A DNA stretch of 64,000 nt from Streptomyces tendae (lineage in GTDB: Bacteria > Actinomycetota > Actinomycetes > Streptomycetales > Streptomycetaceae). A model generated the notes under the pieces. It did not search any database and was not told where the DNA came from. It saw only the letters and a list, made by a program, of their open reading frames with translations. Made by a program: the position numbers and the translations under genes. The stretch is from assembly GCF_014650435.1 (NCBI RefSeq), contig NZ_BMUY01000003.1:682001-746000 (forward strand), written 5' to 3'. Below, piece by piece: positions 8,453 through 18,089 of the stretch. Position 1 is the first letter of the stretch, and every line of letters begins with the position of its first letter.

Positions 8453-9748
8453 ATGCCGCAACCGACTCCAGCACGCCCGCCCCGTCCCACTCACCCCGCC
8501 CCCTTCCTGGCCGTCACCGCCGACACCCTGGTCGCGGCCGACTTCCGCCCCCGCACCCGACGCCGGCCGCCCGGCCCGTACCGGCGACTCCTCGCCACCC
8601 CGGGCGCACGAGCGTTCACGATCGGGAACCTCATCGCGCGTCTGCCCATGGGCATGTTCAGCGTCAGCGCCGTCGTGATGATCGCCGGCACCCGTGGTTC
8701 GTACGCCCTCGCCGGCGCCGTCACCGCGACCGGCCTCGCGGCGACGGCGCTGGTCGCCCCGTGGACCGCGCGACTCGTGGACCGGCACGGCCAGGCCAGG
8801 ATCGCCGTACCCGCCACGCTGTTCGCCGCGCTGGGCTCCGTCGCGCTGCTGCTGTGCGTGCGGTACGGGGCGCCCGCCTGGACGCTGTTCGCCGCCTACG
8901 CCGCGACCGCGACCACGCCCAACACCGGCGGCATGGCCCGCGCCCGCTGGGCCCACCTGCTGAAGGGAGACGCCGACGCGCTGCACACCGCGAACTCCTT
9001 CGAACAGGCCACGGACGAACTGTGCTTCATGCTCGGGCCGGTCCTCGCGGCGTTCCTGTGCACCGCGCTGTTCCCGGAGGCGGGCACGCTCGTGGGCGTG
9101 GTGCTGCTGGTGACCGGCATGCTGCTGTTCACCGCCCGGCGTTCGACCGAGCCGCCGGCCCGCCCGCGCCCGACGGCGAAGGCACCCCTGCGGGCCCCGG
9201 GCATCCCCCCGCTGCTGGTGGTGTGCCTGGCGATGGGCGGGGTGTTCGGCGCCATGGAGGTCGTCACCATCGCCTTCGCGGACGCACAGGGTCACCGCGC
9301 GGCGGCCGGTGTGGTCCTCGCCCTGCAGGCCGCCGGGTCCTGCGCGGCGGGTCTGCTCTACGGCGCGATCAAGCCCGCCGGACCGGCCGAGCACCGCCTG
9401 CCGTGGTGCGTGGCCGCGATGACCACCCTGCTGACGCTGCCGCTCCTCGCGGCCTCCCTCAGCGGCTCCCTGCCGCTGCTGGCGCTGACGCTGCTGGTCG
9501 GCGGGATGGCGACGGCCCCGACGATGGTGACCACGATGACGCTGGTCCAGCACCGCACCCCGGAGGGCCGCCTGAACGAGGGCATGACCCTCGCGGTGAC
9601 CGGCCTGCTCGGCGGCATCGCCTGCGGCAGCGCGGCGGGCGGCTGGACCGTGGAGCACGTCTCCCCCACCGCGGCCTACGGCGTACCGGTCACCGCGGCG
9701 GCAGTGGCCCTCCTCCTGGCCCTGCTGCCGACCCGGCGCACCTTGTGA
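8453..9748 (+). CDS. MFS transporter
   Basis: A 431-residue polytopic protein with about twelve hydrophobic segments. The loop between segments 2 and 3 reads ARLVDRHGQARI, the usual major-facilitator motif A region in variant form (D-R-xG-x-R). An N-terminal extension of about 45 residues, Pro/Arg rich, precedes the first segment (LLATPGARAFTIGNLIARLP). The sequence resembles the uncharacterised actinobacterial efflux-type MFS proteins found next to LysR genes. Substrate unknown. The gene is convergent with ssrA, and the strong ssrA terminator hairpin lies about 50 bp past its stop. Confidence 0.88.
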   Translation: MPQPTPARPPRPTHPAPFLAVTADTLVAADFRPRTRRRPPGPYRRLLATPGARAFTIGNLIARLPMGMFSVSAVVMIAGTRGSYALAGAVTATGLAATALVAPWTARLVDRHGQARIAVPATLFAALGSVALLLCVRYGAPAWTLFAAYAATATTPNTGGMARARWAHLLKGDADALHTANSFEQATDELCFMLGPVLAAFLCTALFPEAGTLVGVVLLVTGMLLFTARRSTEPPARPRPTAKAPLRAPGIPPLLVVCLAMGGVFGAMEVVTIAFADAQGHRAAAGVVLALQAAGSCAAGLLYGAIKPAGPAEHRLPWCVAAMTTLLTLPLLAASLSGSLPLLALTLLVGGMATAPTMVTTMTLVQHRTPEGRLNEGMTLAVTGLLGGIACGSAAGGWTVEHVSPTAAYGVPVTAAAVALLLALLPTRRTL

Positions 9749-9793
9749 GGGGGTGCGGGTGGCGGAGCCCCCGCGTCGCGCGGCGCAGACGCG

Positions 9794-9850
9794 CAAAAAC
9801 GACGAGGGCGACGTGGCTCGCGCTTACCGCGCGAGCACACGTCGCCCTCG
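9794..9850 (-). terminator. Rho-independent terminator of ssrA
   Basis: A long GC-rich stem with arms CGAGGGCGACGT-GGCTCGCGC and GCGCGAGC-ACACGTCGCCCTCG and a short TTACC-type loop is followed on the minus strand by a T-tract (AAAAA at 9795-9799 on the plus strand). It starts a few bases past the tmRNA 3' end. The stem may also stop the convergent MFS transcript. Confidence 0.85.
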
Positions 9851-9856
9851 ACCTCG

Positions 9857-10252
9857 TGGAGATGGCGGGAATCGAACCCGCGTCCAACGGTGCGGAATCA
9901 GGGCTTCTCCGTGTGCAGTCCGCTTCGATTTTCTCAGCCCCGGAGATCACGCGGACAAGTCTCCGACGGGCTCAGTCACTGTTTGGTTTCCCTCTTCACC
10001 CCGTGACCGGGATCAAGGTTTAGTCCCCTAGCTGATGCCAGGATCCGGGTCGGGAACAGCCCCGGGCTGACACTCCCTTAATAGGAGGCTCGCTTCGCTA
10101 CCTGAGATCAGGCAGCGAGGGCGAAGGCCTGCTGGGAGGAATCGCGCTTGGTGTTGGCGATTATTTTTTCGGCCTGTGGTTTACGAGATCATGGCCGCTT
10201 CCTCGACACGCTTCCCCTGCTTCGACAGCCGCTGTCGAAACCGATCATCCCC
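9857..10252 (-). ncRNA. ssrA: tmRNA (ssrA)
   Basis: The minus strand begins GGGGATG and ends with the tRNA-like arm GGGTTCGATTCCCGCC followed by CATCTCC and discriminator A. The 5' and 3' ends pair as an acceptor stem (one G-U), and CCA is not encoded. The tag reading frame encodes ANTKRDSSQQAFALAA and then TGA, resuming on GCC at about 10156, as in other streptomycetes. Total length is 396 nt. tmRNA with SmpB rescues stalled ribosomes and marks the truncated protein for proteolysis. smpB lies immediately upstream on the same strand. Confidence 0.97.
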
Positions 10253-10356
10253 ATGTTGATTTTTCAACCCCTCCGGAGAGGGCGCGCACCCGCTGTGAGG
10301 TGCAGGTGCCATCGTACGTGAACAACACGCACGCGTGCCAGCCTATTCCGCGGGCC

Positions 10357-10836
10357 TCAGGCCCGCTGCTTGCGCCGGATCGCGGAGATCGTCCGCTCCG
10401 CCTCGCGACGGTCCTGCTTCTCCCGGAGGGTCTGCCGCTTGTCGTACTCCTTCTTGCCGCGCGCCAGCGCGATCTCGACCTTGGCGCGCCCGTCCTTGAA
10501 GTAGAGCGCCAGGGGCACGATCGTGTGACCGGTCTCCTGGGACTTCGACTCCAGCTTGTCGATCTCCACGCGGTGCAGCAGCAGCTTCCGCTTGCGGCGC
10601 GCGCTGTGGTTGGTCCACGTGCCCTGGCTGTACTCCGGCACGTGCACGTTGTGCAGCCACGCTTCGTGACCGTCCAGCTGCACGAAGCCGTCGACCAGCG
10701 AGGCCCGCCCCTGGCGCAGCGACTTCACCTCGGTACCGGACAGCACGAGGCCGGCCTCGTAGGTGTCGAGGATCTGGTAGTCGTGCCGCGCCTTCTTGTT
10801 CTGCGCGATCAGCTTGCGCCCTTTTTCCTTAGCCAT
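10357..10836 (-). CDS. smpB: SsrA-binding protein SmpB
   Basis: A 159-residue protein starting [20 protein letters not shown], with the SmpB OB-fold signature [20 protein letters not shown] and the basic C-terminal tail that enters the mRNA channel ([18 protein letters not shown]). It binds the tRNA-like domain of tmRNA and delivers it to stalled ribosomes. The ATG at 10836 gives the typical length; an in-frame ATG at 10848 would add four residues. Neither has a strong Shine-Dalgarno sequence. The gene sits between the S41 protease gene (46-bp gap) and ssrA (104-bp gap), all on one strand. Confidence 0.97.
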   Translation of the reverse strand: MAKEKGRKLIAQNKKARHDYQILDTYEAGLVLSGTEVKSLRQGRASLVDGFVQLDGHEAWLHNVHVPEYSQGTWTNHSARRKRKLLLHRVEIDKLESKSQETGHTIVPLALYFKDGRAKVEIALARGKKEYDKRQTLREKQDRREAERTISAIRRKQRA

Positions 10837-10882
10837 AGTGCGGTCCATTTTGGCACTACGCAGGGGCCTGACGGAAAGCCGA

Positions 10883-12070
10883 TTACGCGGTCGACCCGAG
10901 CCCGCTCAGTACCGTCCGGGCCCGCGCGAGGGCGGCCGGGTCCGCCGGGTCGACCTCCAGGTCGGGCGTGATGCCCGTGCCGTCGACGCCGCGCCCGGAG
11001 GGGGTGCGGTAGTGCCCGACGGTCAGCTCGGCCACCGAGCCGCCGGGCAGCCGGCTCGGCATCTGCACCGAGCCCTTGCCGAAGGTGCGGGAGCCCAGGA
11101 CGACCGCGCGGCCGCGGTCCTGGAGCGCCCCGGTGAGGAGCTCGGCCGCGCTCATCGTGCCGCCGTCGACGAGCGCGACCAGGGGTCTGGTGGTGTCGCC
11201 GCCGGTCTCCGCGTGCAGGGCCCGCTGGTCGCCGTCGACGTCGTAGGTGGCGACCAGGCCGCCGTCGAGGAAGGCGGAGGCGGCGGTGACGGCCTCGGTG
11301 ACCAGGCCGCCGGAGTTGCCGCGCAGGTCGAGGACGACCCCGGCGCCGGACGGCACCCGGGCCACAGCCTCGCGCACCTGCCCGCCGACGCCCTTGGTGA
11401 AGGAGGCCACCTTGACGACGGTGAGACCGTCGGCGAGCGTGCGGACGGTCACGGGGTCCGTGGAGAGCCGGGCGCGGCGTACGGTCTCGGTCCACGCGCG
11501 CGTGCCGCGCTCCAGGCCCAGCCGGACGGCGGTGCCGGCCGGCTCCGGCTCGGCGTCGCCGCGGAGTATGGAGACGACCTCGGTGACGGGCCGCCCGTCG
11601 ACCCGCTCGCCGTCGACGCTGCGCAGCCGGTCGCCCTCGCGGATCCCGGCGTCGGCGGCGGGCGAGCCGGAGCGCACCTTGGTCACCTGGATACGGCCGT
11701 CCCGTTCGCGGCGCGCGGAGAGCCCGACGCCGGTGTACCGGCCGTCGAGGGCGTTCTCCAACTCCTCGTACTCGCCCTCGGAGTAGACGGCGCCCCAGCG
11801 GTCCCCGCTGCGGGAGACCGCGCGTTCGGCGGCCTCCACGGGGGACTTGCCGTCGGCCATCGCCTCGGCCGCCGCGCGGGCGACGTCGTCGTGGCCGGCC
11901 CGCTGGTCGGCCGGGGCGGCCGAACGGGCCGTGCCGGGCTCGGACTTGCGGTCCGGTCCGGGGAGCGATCCGGTGGCCGCGCCCGCGACGAGCACGCTCG
12001 CGAACACCAAGGTCAGGGCGGCCCCGTGGCGCACGCGACGGGGCTGACAGAACAGGTCACGACCTGACAT
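10883..12070 (-). CDS. S41 (C-terminal processing) peptidase with PDZ domain, secreted or membrane-anchored
   Basis: From the ATG at 12070 the protein has 395 residues. An N-terminal signal or anchor ([20 protein letters not shown], about 15-34) precedes a PDZ domain (about 111-190, with RYTGVGLSA and [14 protein letters not shown]) and the S41 catalytic core. The Ser/Lys dyad is Ser307 in [10 protein letters not shown] and Lys332 in [10 protein letters not shown], and the core motif LDLRGNSGG is at 248-255. Such CtpA/Prc-like proteases trim or degrade extracytoplasmic proteins. The position directly downstream of ftsE-ftsX is notable because FtsEX systems control wall hydrolases. A longer frame exists to 12142, but it would overlap ftsX and lacks a sensible N-terminus. 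Substrate unknown. Confidence 0.9.
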   Translation of the reverse strand: MSGRDLFCQPRRVRHGAALTLVFASVLVAGAATGSLPGPDRKSEPGTARSAAPADQRAGHDDVARAAAEAMADGKSPVEAAERAVSRSGDRWGAVYSEGEYEELENALDGRYTGVGLSARRERDGRIQVTKVRSGSPAADAGIREGDRLRSVDGERVDGRPVTEVVSILRGDAEPEPAGTAVRLGLERGTRAWTETVRRARLSTDPVTVRTLADGLTVVKVASFTKGVGGQVREAVARVPSGAGVVLDLRGNSGGLVTEAVTAASAFLDGGLVATYDVDGDQRALHAETGGDTTRPLVALVDGGTMSAAELLTGALQDRGRAVVLGSRTFGKGSVQMPSRLPGGSVAELTVGHYRTPSGRGVDGTGITPDLEVDPADPAALARARTVLSGLGSTA

Positions 12071-12095
12071 GCCGGTGAGTCTAGGACAACGCGTA

Positions 12096-12127
12096 AGGGC
12101 CGCACGGTCCGTTGACCGCGCGGCCCT
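12096..12127 (-). terminator. Possible weak terminator between ftsX and the protease gene
   Basis: AGGGCCGC (12096-12103) and GCGGCCCT (12120-12127) form an eight-pair stem with a 16-nt loop just after the ftsX stop. Only two T residues follow on the minus strand, so it may attenuate rather than stop transcription. Confidence 0.4.
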
Positions 12128-12138
12128 CTTGGGATGCG

Positions 12139-13056
12139 TCACACCTTCAGGTACTTGCGCAACGCGAAGAACGCGGCCAACGCGGGCATCAGCAGGCTCG
12201 TGGCCAGGATGAGCGGCAACTTCGTCAGGACCGCGTCCCAGCCGATGAAGTTGATCAGATTCAGCTTCTCGGACAGCGCGAGTCCGTGATCGATGATGAA
12301 GTACCTGGCGATCACCAGGAAGCCGCAGGCGACACCACCGCCGATCAGGCCGGCGACCGCCGCCTCCATGATGAACGGCGCCTGGATGTAGAAGCCCGAG
12401 GCGCCGACCAGGCGCATGATGCCGGTCTCGCGGCGCCGGCTGAACGCCGAGACGCGCACGGTGTTGACGATCAGCATCAGGGCGACCACGAGCATCAGGG
12501 CCATCACCGCGCGGGCGGCCCAGTTCATACCGTTGAGCAGGCCGAAGAGGTTGTCCAGGATGCCCTTCTGGTCCTGCACGGACTGCACGCCGTCCCGGCC
12601 GTCGAAGGCGGTCGCGATGACCTGGTACTTCTCCGGGTCCTTCAGCTTGATCCGGTACGACTCCTGCATCTGGTCCGGCGTGAGGGAGCTGGCCAGCGGC
12701 GAGTCGCCGAACTGCTCCTTGTAGTGCTTGTACGCCTCGTCCTGCGACTCGTAGGTCACCTTCTCGACGACGGCCATCTCGTCGAGGTCGGACATGATCT
12801 GCTTCTTCTGGTCCTCGGTCACCGCACCCTTGGCGCAGTTGGGGTCGGACTCGGCGTCGCTCTTGTTGCAGAGGAAGACCGAGACGTTGACCTTGTCGTA
12901 CCAGTAGCCCTTCATGTTGTTGACCTGGTCGCTCATCAGCAGCGAACCGCCGAACAGGGCCAGGGACAGGGCGACCGAGACGATGACCGCGAAGGTCATC
13001 GTCAGATTGCGGCGAAGACCGACTCCGATCTCCGAGACTACGAACTGGGCGCGCAT
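12139..13056 (-). CDS. ftsX: Cell-division protein FtsX
   Basis: A 305-residue protein with the FtsX layout: cytoplasmic N-terminus, first membrane segment at about 21-41 (TFAVIVSVALSLALFGGSLL), a large extracytoplasmic domain of about 120 residues with two cysteines (Cys63, Cys74) that could form a disulfide, then three C-terminal membrane segments. SAFSRRRETGIMRLVGAS is the conserved coupling region. FtsX forms a membrane complex with the FtsE ATPase and transmits ATP hydrolysis to wall hydrolases at the septum. It follows ftsE by 42 bp on the same strand. Confidence 0.97.
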   Translation of the reverse strand: MRAQFVVSEIGVGLRRNLTMTFAVIVSVALSLALFGGSLLMSDQVNNMKGYWYDKVNVSVFLCNKSDAESDPNCAKGAVTEDQKKQIMSDLDEMAVVEKVTYESQDEAYKHYKEQFGDSPLASSLTPDQMQESYRIKLKDPEKYQVIATAFDGRDGVQSVQDQKGILDNLFGLLNGMNWAARAVMALMLVVALMLIVNTVRVSAFSRRRETGIMRLVGASGFYIQAPFIMEAAVAGLIGGGVACGFLVIARYFIIDHGLALSEKLNLINFIGWDAVLTKLPLILATSLLMPALAAFFALRKYLKV

Positions 13057-13098
13057 GGCGTCTCGTTAAGCCTTTCGTTCCTCGTCGTCAGTGGCTCG

Positions 13099-13788
13099 TC
13101 AGTGCTGGTAGCCGTAGACACCGCGTGCCTGGTCACGGACGAGGCGGCCCTTCTCCAGCTCGATGACGCGCTTGCGCATCTGGTCCACGATGTTCTGGTC
13201 GTGCGTGGCCATCACCACGGTGGTGCCCGTCCGGTTGATCCGGTCGAGCAGCTTCATGATGCCGACCGAGGTCTGCGGGTCGAGGTTGCCCGTGGGCTCG
13301 TCGGCGATCAGCAGCTTGGGCCGGTTGACGAAGGCGCGCGCGATGGCGACGCGCTGCTGCTCACCGCCGGACAGCTCGCCGGGCCTGCGGTCCTCCTTGC
13401 CGCCGAGTCCGACGAGGTCGAGGACCTGCGGCACGGACTTGCGGATCTCGCCGCGGGACTTGCCGATGACCTCCTGGGCGAAGGCGACGTTCTCGCCGAC
13501 CGTCTTGTTCGGCAGCAGGCGGAAGTCCTGGAACACCGTCCCCAGCTGGCGCCGCATCTGCGGCACCTTCCAGTTGGACAGGCGGGAGAGGTCCTTCCCC
13601 AGGACGTGCACCTGTCCGTGGCTGCACCGCTCCTCGCGGAGGATCAGCCGCAGGAAGGTGGACTTTCCGGAGCCGGAGGACCCCACGAGGAAGACGAACT
13701 CGCCCTTCTCGACCTCCAGGGAGACGTCCCTGAGGGCTGGGTGGCTCTGTTTGGGGTAGACCTTGGAGACGTTGTCGAATCGGATCAC
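13099..13788 (-). CDS. ftsE: Cell-division ATP-binding protein FtsE
   Basis: A 229-residue ABC ATPase: Walker [11 protein letters not shown]-loop [13 protein letters not shown], signature [14 protein letters not shown], Walker [14 protein letters not shown], and the switch histidine in MATHD. It begins [21 protein letters not shown], typical of FtsE, and ends in a short actinobacterial extension ([12 protein letters not shown]). It partners FtsX, encoded immediately downstream. The likely promoter lies in the 214-bp divergent gap before 14003. Confidence 0.97.
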   Translation of the reverse strand: MIRFDNVSKVYPKQSHPALRDVSLEVEKGEFVFLVGSSGSGKSTFLRLILREERCSHGQVHVLGKDLSRLSNWKVPQMRRQLGTVFQDFRLLPNKTVGENVAFAQEVIGKSRGEIRKSVPQVLDLVGLGGKEDRRPGELSGGEQQRVAIARAFVNRPKLLIADEPTGNLDPQTSVGIMKLLDRINRTGTTVVMATHDQNIVDQMRKRVIELEKGRLVRDQARGVYGYQH

Positions 13789-14002
13789 GGATGCACCACG
13801 GGTCGCCGGGGGTAGATGTGCGTGACCATACGCGAACCGGGGAGCGGACCGCAGTCACCGGTCGGGGTTGCGCATCAGTTGCGTGTTTTGTCCCCACGGG
13901 AGGGCGCGCGGGGCCCCACGGAACCTGGCACAGTGGAAGGGGAACGTTCGTGTCGTTGCGGGCGTTCTTCCGAACAGAGCCGGTGGCAAGGAGGGCGAGC
14001 GC

Positions 14003-14197
14003 ATGACGTACGACCGGTTGGTGTGCGCGAACTGCGCGGCGCCCGTGAGCGAGGGCAGGTGCCCGGTGTGCCGGGCCAACCGCGAGCGGCTGCAGCAGGA
14101 GAGCAACTTCCTCGCGGGGCTGAATCCGACGACGCTGATCGCACTGCTGGCGGTGCTGATCGCGGCGGTGGCGCTGCTGGCCCACCAGACCGTCTGA
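14003..14197 (+). CDS. 64-residue zinc-ribbon membrane protein
   Basis: The ATG at 14003 has a strong Shine-Dalgarno sequence (AAGGAGGG, 13988-13995). The product carries two CxxC knuckles (CANC and CPVC, about residues 9-23) expected to bind one zinc ion, a short basic/acidic helix, then a single C-terminal membrane segment (TTLIALLAVLIAAVALLAHQ). The small size and tail anchor suggest a membrane-attached adaptor, but no function is known to me. It is divergent from ftsE. Codon usage and the ribosome-binding site support a real gene. Confidence 0.8.
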   Translation: MTYDRLVCANCAAPVSEGRCPVCRANRERLQQESNFLAGLNPTTLIALLAVLIAAVALLAHQTV

Positions 14198-14271
14198 GGG
14201 CCGGGAGCGGCCCTCAGGCCCGCCAGGACGCGGACGGAGGGTCCACGGGACCCGGAGGACCGGAAGACGCC

Positions 14272-14307
14272 GAAGGGGCCCGGAGCGATGACGCTCCGGG
14301 CCCCTTC
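14272..14307. terminator. Bidirectional terminator between convergent genes
   Basis: A perfect 15-bp inverted repeat, GAAGGGGCCCGGAGC (14272-14286) with its complement at 14293-14307, encloses a six-base loop. It lies between the zinc-ribbon gene and the convergent LAETG-protein gene, so it can serve both. U-tracts are minimal, as is common in Streptomyces. Confidence 0.75.
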
Positions 14308-14342
14308 GTCTGCGTGCGCGGTGCGTACGCGGACGGCTACCG

Positions 14343-15212
14343 TCAGGCAGCAGCTCCGCCGCGGCCGTTCATCAGGCGCGGCAGGAAGCGGAAGCCGATG
14401 CCGCCGGCGATCATCGTCGCGGCGCCGACCAGCAGGAACGTGGTCTCCGCGGCGCCGGTCTCGGCGAGCTCCTCGCCGCTGCCCTGGGCGGAGGCGTCGG
14501 AGGCCGGGGCCTCCTCGCCGGTGTCGGTCAGCGCGGAGGAACCCTCCTCCTGAGCGACGTTGTCGTTGCCGCCGCCGTCGGGGGTGGTGTTGTCGCCGCC
14601 GCCGGTGCCGCCGGAGTTTCCGCCGTTGCCACCGTTGCCGTTGCCACCGTTGTCGCCGTTGCCGCCGTTGTCGCCGGAACCGCCGTTGTCACCGTTGCCG
14701 CCGTTGTCACCGGCGCCACCGTTGTCGCCGTTGCCACCGTTGTCGCCGGTGCCGCCGTTGTCGCCGCCCTCGGACGTGCCGGTGGAGGTGCCCTCGGAGG
14801 TGCCCTCGGAAGTACCCTCCGAGGTCCCCTCGGACGTGCCCACCGAAGTGCCCTCGGACGTGCCTTCCGACGTCCCCTCGGAGGTACCCACCGAAGTGCC
14901 CTCGGACGTGCCTTCCGAGGTGCCCTCGGAGGTGCCTTCGGACGTGCCCTCGGAAGTACCCTCCGAGGTCCCCTCGGACGTGCCCTGCGAGGTGCCCTCG
15001 GTCACGCCGACGCTGGAGCCCTCGGTCGTACCGCCGTCCTCCTCGTCGCCGCCCTGGACGCTGATGCCGAGGCCGACACCGTCGCTGCCCGCGCCGGCGC
15101 TCACGCCGATGTCGAGCGCCGAGGCGGCACCCGCGGCGGTCAGGGAGGCACCGGCCGCGATCACGGCGCCGGCCGCTATGCGCGCGACACGGATGCGCGT
15201 CTTCTTCGTCAT
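14343..15212 (-). CDS. LAETG-anchored, TSEG/DNGG-repeat cell-wall protein
   Basis: A 289-residue surface protein. The signal peptide (MTKKTRIRVARIAAGAVIAAG..., cleavage near ASA-LD at about 32) is followed by a short mature head and about 19 tandem four-residue units, mostly TSEG, at residues 71-148. A DNGG/NG-rich tract follows (150-206), then a Ser/Glu-rich stalk. The C-terminus is a sortase signal: LAETG (249-253), a hydrophobic span (TTFLLVGAATMIAGGIGF) and a basic tail (RLMNGRG). LAxTG is the motif preferred by class E sortases of Streptomyces. A second LTDTG sits at 228-232 without its own hydrophobic span. No enzymatic domain is visible; a wall-attached spacer or adhesin is the best description. 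Confidence 0.88.
   Translation of the reverse strand: MTKKTRIRVARIAAGAVIAAGASLTAAGAASALDIGVSAGAGSDGVGLGISVQGGDEEDGGTTEGSSVGVTEGTSQGTSEGTSEGTSEGTSEGTSEGTSEGTSEGTSVGTSEGTSEGTSEGTSVGTSEGTSEGTSEGTSEGTSTGTSEGGDNGGTGDNGGNGDNGGAGDNGGNGDNGGSGDNGGNGDNGGNGNGGNGGNSGGTGGGDNTTPDGGGNDNVAQEEGSSALTDTGEEAPASDASAQGSGEELAETGAAETTFLLVGAATMIAGGIGFRFLPRLMNGRGGAAA
14595..15002 (-). repeat. In-gene low-complexity repeats (TSEG block and DNGG block)
   Basis: 14769-15002 encodes the TSEG/TSVG units, with 12-bp periodic DNA in which synonymous codons vary. 14595-14765 encodes DNGG-NG-type units. The synonymous variation suggests selection on the peptide rather than a very recent DNA expansion. Confidence 0.85.
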
Positions 15213-15537
15213 GTAGTTGCTACCCCCAGTAGCCGATTAGTCGGTGAGGCCGCACTCGGGGGCCGTGATCGACGGGGGTGGCTGCGTGTGTGCTCAAGCC
15301 CCCCGGTTCACATGCGCCCCAGAAATACGCATGCCGCGCCTCACCATTCCGAATGTTCAAAGCAACGTCAAGGCCATTGCGTACGCGATGTCCAGGTAAG
15401 GGACGTATGCCGGACACAATGGGTGTGAGTGTGATGCAAAACCCAGACATCACCGGCGAACGGGGGGCGGAGAAAAGGCAACCACCGCCAGAGAGGCGGC
15501 AGTTGCCTTGTCGACAAAGCGGCGACCGCGTCGCGCG
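15213..15537. other. Intergenic region between the LAETG protein and prfB
   Basis: This 325-bp stretch holds the prfB terminator hairpin (15475-15509) on its right and presumably the promoter of the wall-protein gene on its left. The middle contains AT-richer segments but no open frame with streptomycete codon bias. I see no RNA gene in it. Confidence 0.6.
15475..15509 (-). terminator. Terminator of prfB
   Basis: AAGGCAAC-CACCGCC and GGCGGCA-GTTGCCTT form a stem around AGAGA. On the minus strand the arm runs into TTTT. It lies about 30 bp past the prfB stop. Confidence 0.8.
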
Positions 15538-16644
<1,107 letters not shown>

Positions 16645-16721
16645 GCATCCAGCGTAACGGCTCCGTCCAGCGGTCTTCGCCGGGCCGTCGCCCGACGGCG
16701 GTGACCGTGCCGCGCCCGGCC

Positions 16722-17984
16722 TCAGGGGGAGGCGGGTGCCGAGTTCCGCGTGTCCTGCGGCCCGGTGCCCTCCTCGTCACCGCCCGTGGCCAGCCACGTA
16801 CCGACGCCGATCGCCGCCACCAGGGCGACGGCGCCCGCGCCCACCGCGAGCCGGCGGCGCCGCGTGGCGGCGCGGTTGCGGGCCGAGCCGGGGCGCGGGG
16901 CACCCGAAGCGCGCGGGGCGCGGGCGGTGCCGCGGGCGCCGCCGGCCAGCTCGTCGGGGGCGGGCACGCGCATCGAGGTGTGGGTGTCGCGGTTGGAGTC
17001 GGCCGGCTTGGCCCCCGGCACCAGCGGCACCGCTCCCCGGCGCCGTACGGGCTGCGCGGCCGACGCGGAGGCGGCCGGGGACGCCGGGGACGCCGCGGAC
17101 TCATCGGGGGCGTCCTCCTGCTGCTCGGCGTCGGGCTCGTCCACGTCCAGCGGGGCCATGCCCGCGAGCATCGGCAGCAGCTCGCGCAGCCGGGCGCTCA
17201 GCTCGGAGGCACGCAGCCGGGAGGCCGGGGCCTTGGCGAGGCACTGGACCAGGAGCTGCCACAGCTCGTCGGGGATGCCGGGGAGCGGGACGACGGTCTC
17301 GGTCACGTGGCGGCGCAGCACCGCGCCGGGGTGGCCGCCGCCGAACGGGGTGAACCCGGCCAGCAGCTCGTACAGGACCGTGGCGAGCGCGTAGATGTCG
17401 ACCGCCGCGCGCGGGGGCAGGCCCTCGACGATCTCCGGGGCCAGGTAGTCGGGCGTGCCGATGATCTTCGTGGCGCGGGTGCGGCGCGGGGTGTCGATGA
17501 GCTTGGCCACACCGAAGTCCGTGAGCAGCGCCGGGTGCGAGCCGCCGGGGCCGAGCGGGCCCTGCATGTCGAGCAGCACGTTCTCGGGCTTGACGTCGCG
17601 GTGCACGACCCCGGCGGCGTGCGCGGCGGCCAGTCCGTCGGCCACGTCGGCGACGACGGCCACCGCGGCCTCGGGCGCCAGGCGCCGCTCCCGGTCGAGG
17701 CGGGTGCGCAGGTCGGTGCCCCGGACCAGGTCCATGACCAGCGCGAGGTCGTTGCCGTCGACCACCAGGTCGCGCACCGAGACGACGTGCGGGTGCTCCA
17801 GGCCGAGCAGGGCGGTGCGCTCCTGTACGAAGCGGGAGACGAGTTCCTGGTCGGACGCCAGGTCCTCGCGCAGCAGCTTGATCGCGACGGGTCCGTCGGG
17901 ACCCTCGCCCAGCCACACCGTGCCGGCGCTGCCCCGTCCGAGGATCTGGTGGGCGGTGTACCGGCTGCCGATCTTCCGTGCCAA
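16722..17984 (-). CDS. pkaB: Membrane Ser/Thr protein kinase (PkaB-like)
   Basis: A 420-residue eukaryotic-type kinase: Gly-rich loop [14 protein letters not shown]-anchoring Lys36 in VAIKLL, catalytic HRDVKPEN (Asp130), DFG (156-158), and the activation loop ending GTPDYLAPE. The kinase domain ends near 270. An Ala/Pro-rich juxtamembrane linker follows, then one membrane span (about 379-400) and a short outside tail with no PASTA or other sensor domain. The order prfB-pkaB-pkaA matches what I remember for the S. coelicolor pkaA/pkaB pair. All catalytic residues are intact. Ligand and substrates are unknown. Confidence 0.93.
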   Translation of the reverse strand: MARKIGSRYTAHQILGRGSAGTVWLGEGPDGPVAIKLLREDLASDQELVSRFVQERTALLGLEHPHVVSVRDLVVDGNDLALVMDLVRGTDLRTRLDRERRLAPEAAVAVVADVADGLAAAHAAGVVHRDVKPENVLLDMQGPLGPGGSHPALLTDFGVAKLIDTPRRTRATKIIGTPDYLAPEIVEGLPPRAAVDIYALATVLYELLAGFTPFGGGHPGAVLRRHVTETVVPLPGIPDELWQLLVQCLAKAPASRLRASELSARLRELLPMLAGMAPLDVDEPDAEQQEDAPDESAASPASPAASASAAQPVRRRGAVPLVPGAKPADSNRDTHTSMRVPAPDELAGGARGTARAPRASGAPRPGSARNRAATRRRRLAVGAGAVALVAAIGVGTWLATGGDEEGTGPQDTRNSAPASP

Positions 17985-18089
17985 GACTGCTCCTACCGAC
18001 GCGTGTTGCGCCTAAAAGTACGCGTCCGAGGAGCCGGCCTTCACCGCGGAGGCGGAAATCACCCTCCGGATGTCGACAAGTCTCCAGAC

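Noticed and set aside
9857..9950. Phage or genomic-island attachment site at the tmRNA 3' end
   Set aside because: There is no integrase, no duplicated tmRNA end and no foreign-looking region adjacent; the flanking genes are ordinary chromosomal genes.
14595..15002. CRISPR-like short periodic repeats
   Set aside because: The period is 12 bp with no spacers, and it encodes TSEG/DNGG peptide repeats inside a secreted protein.
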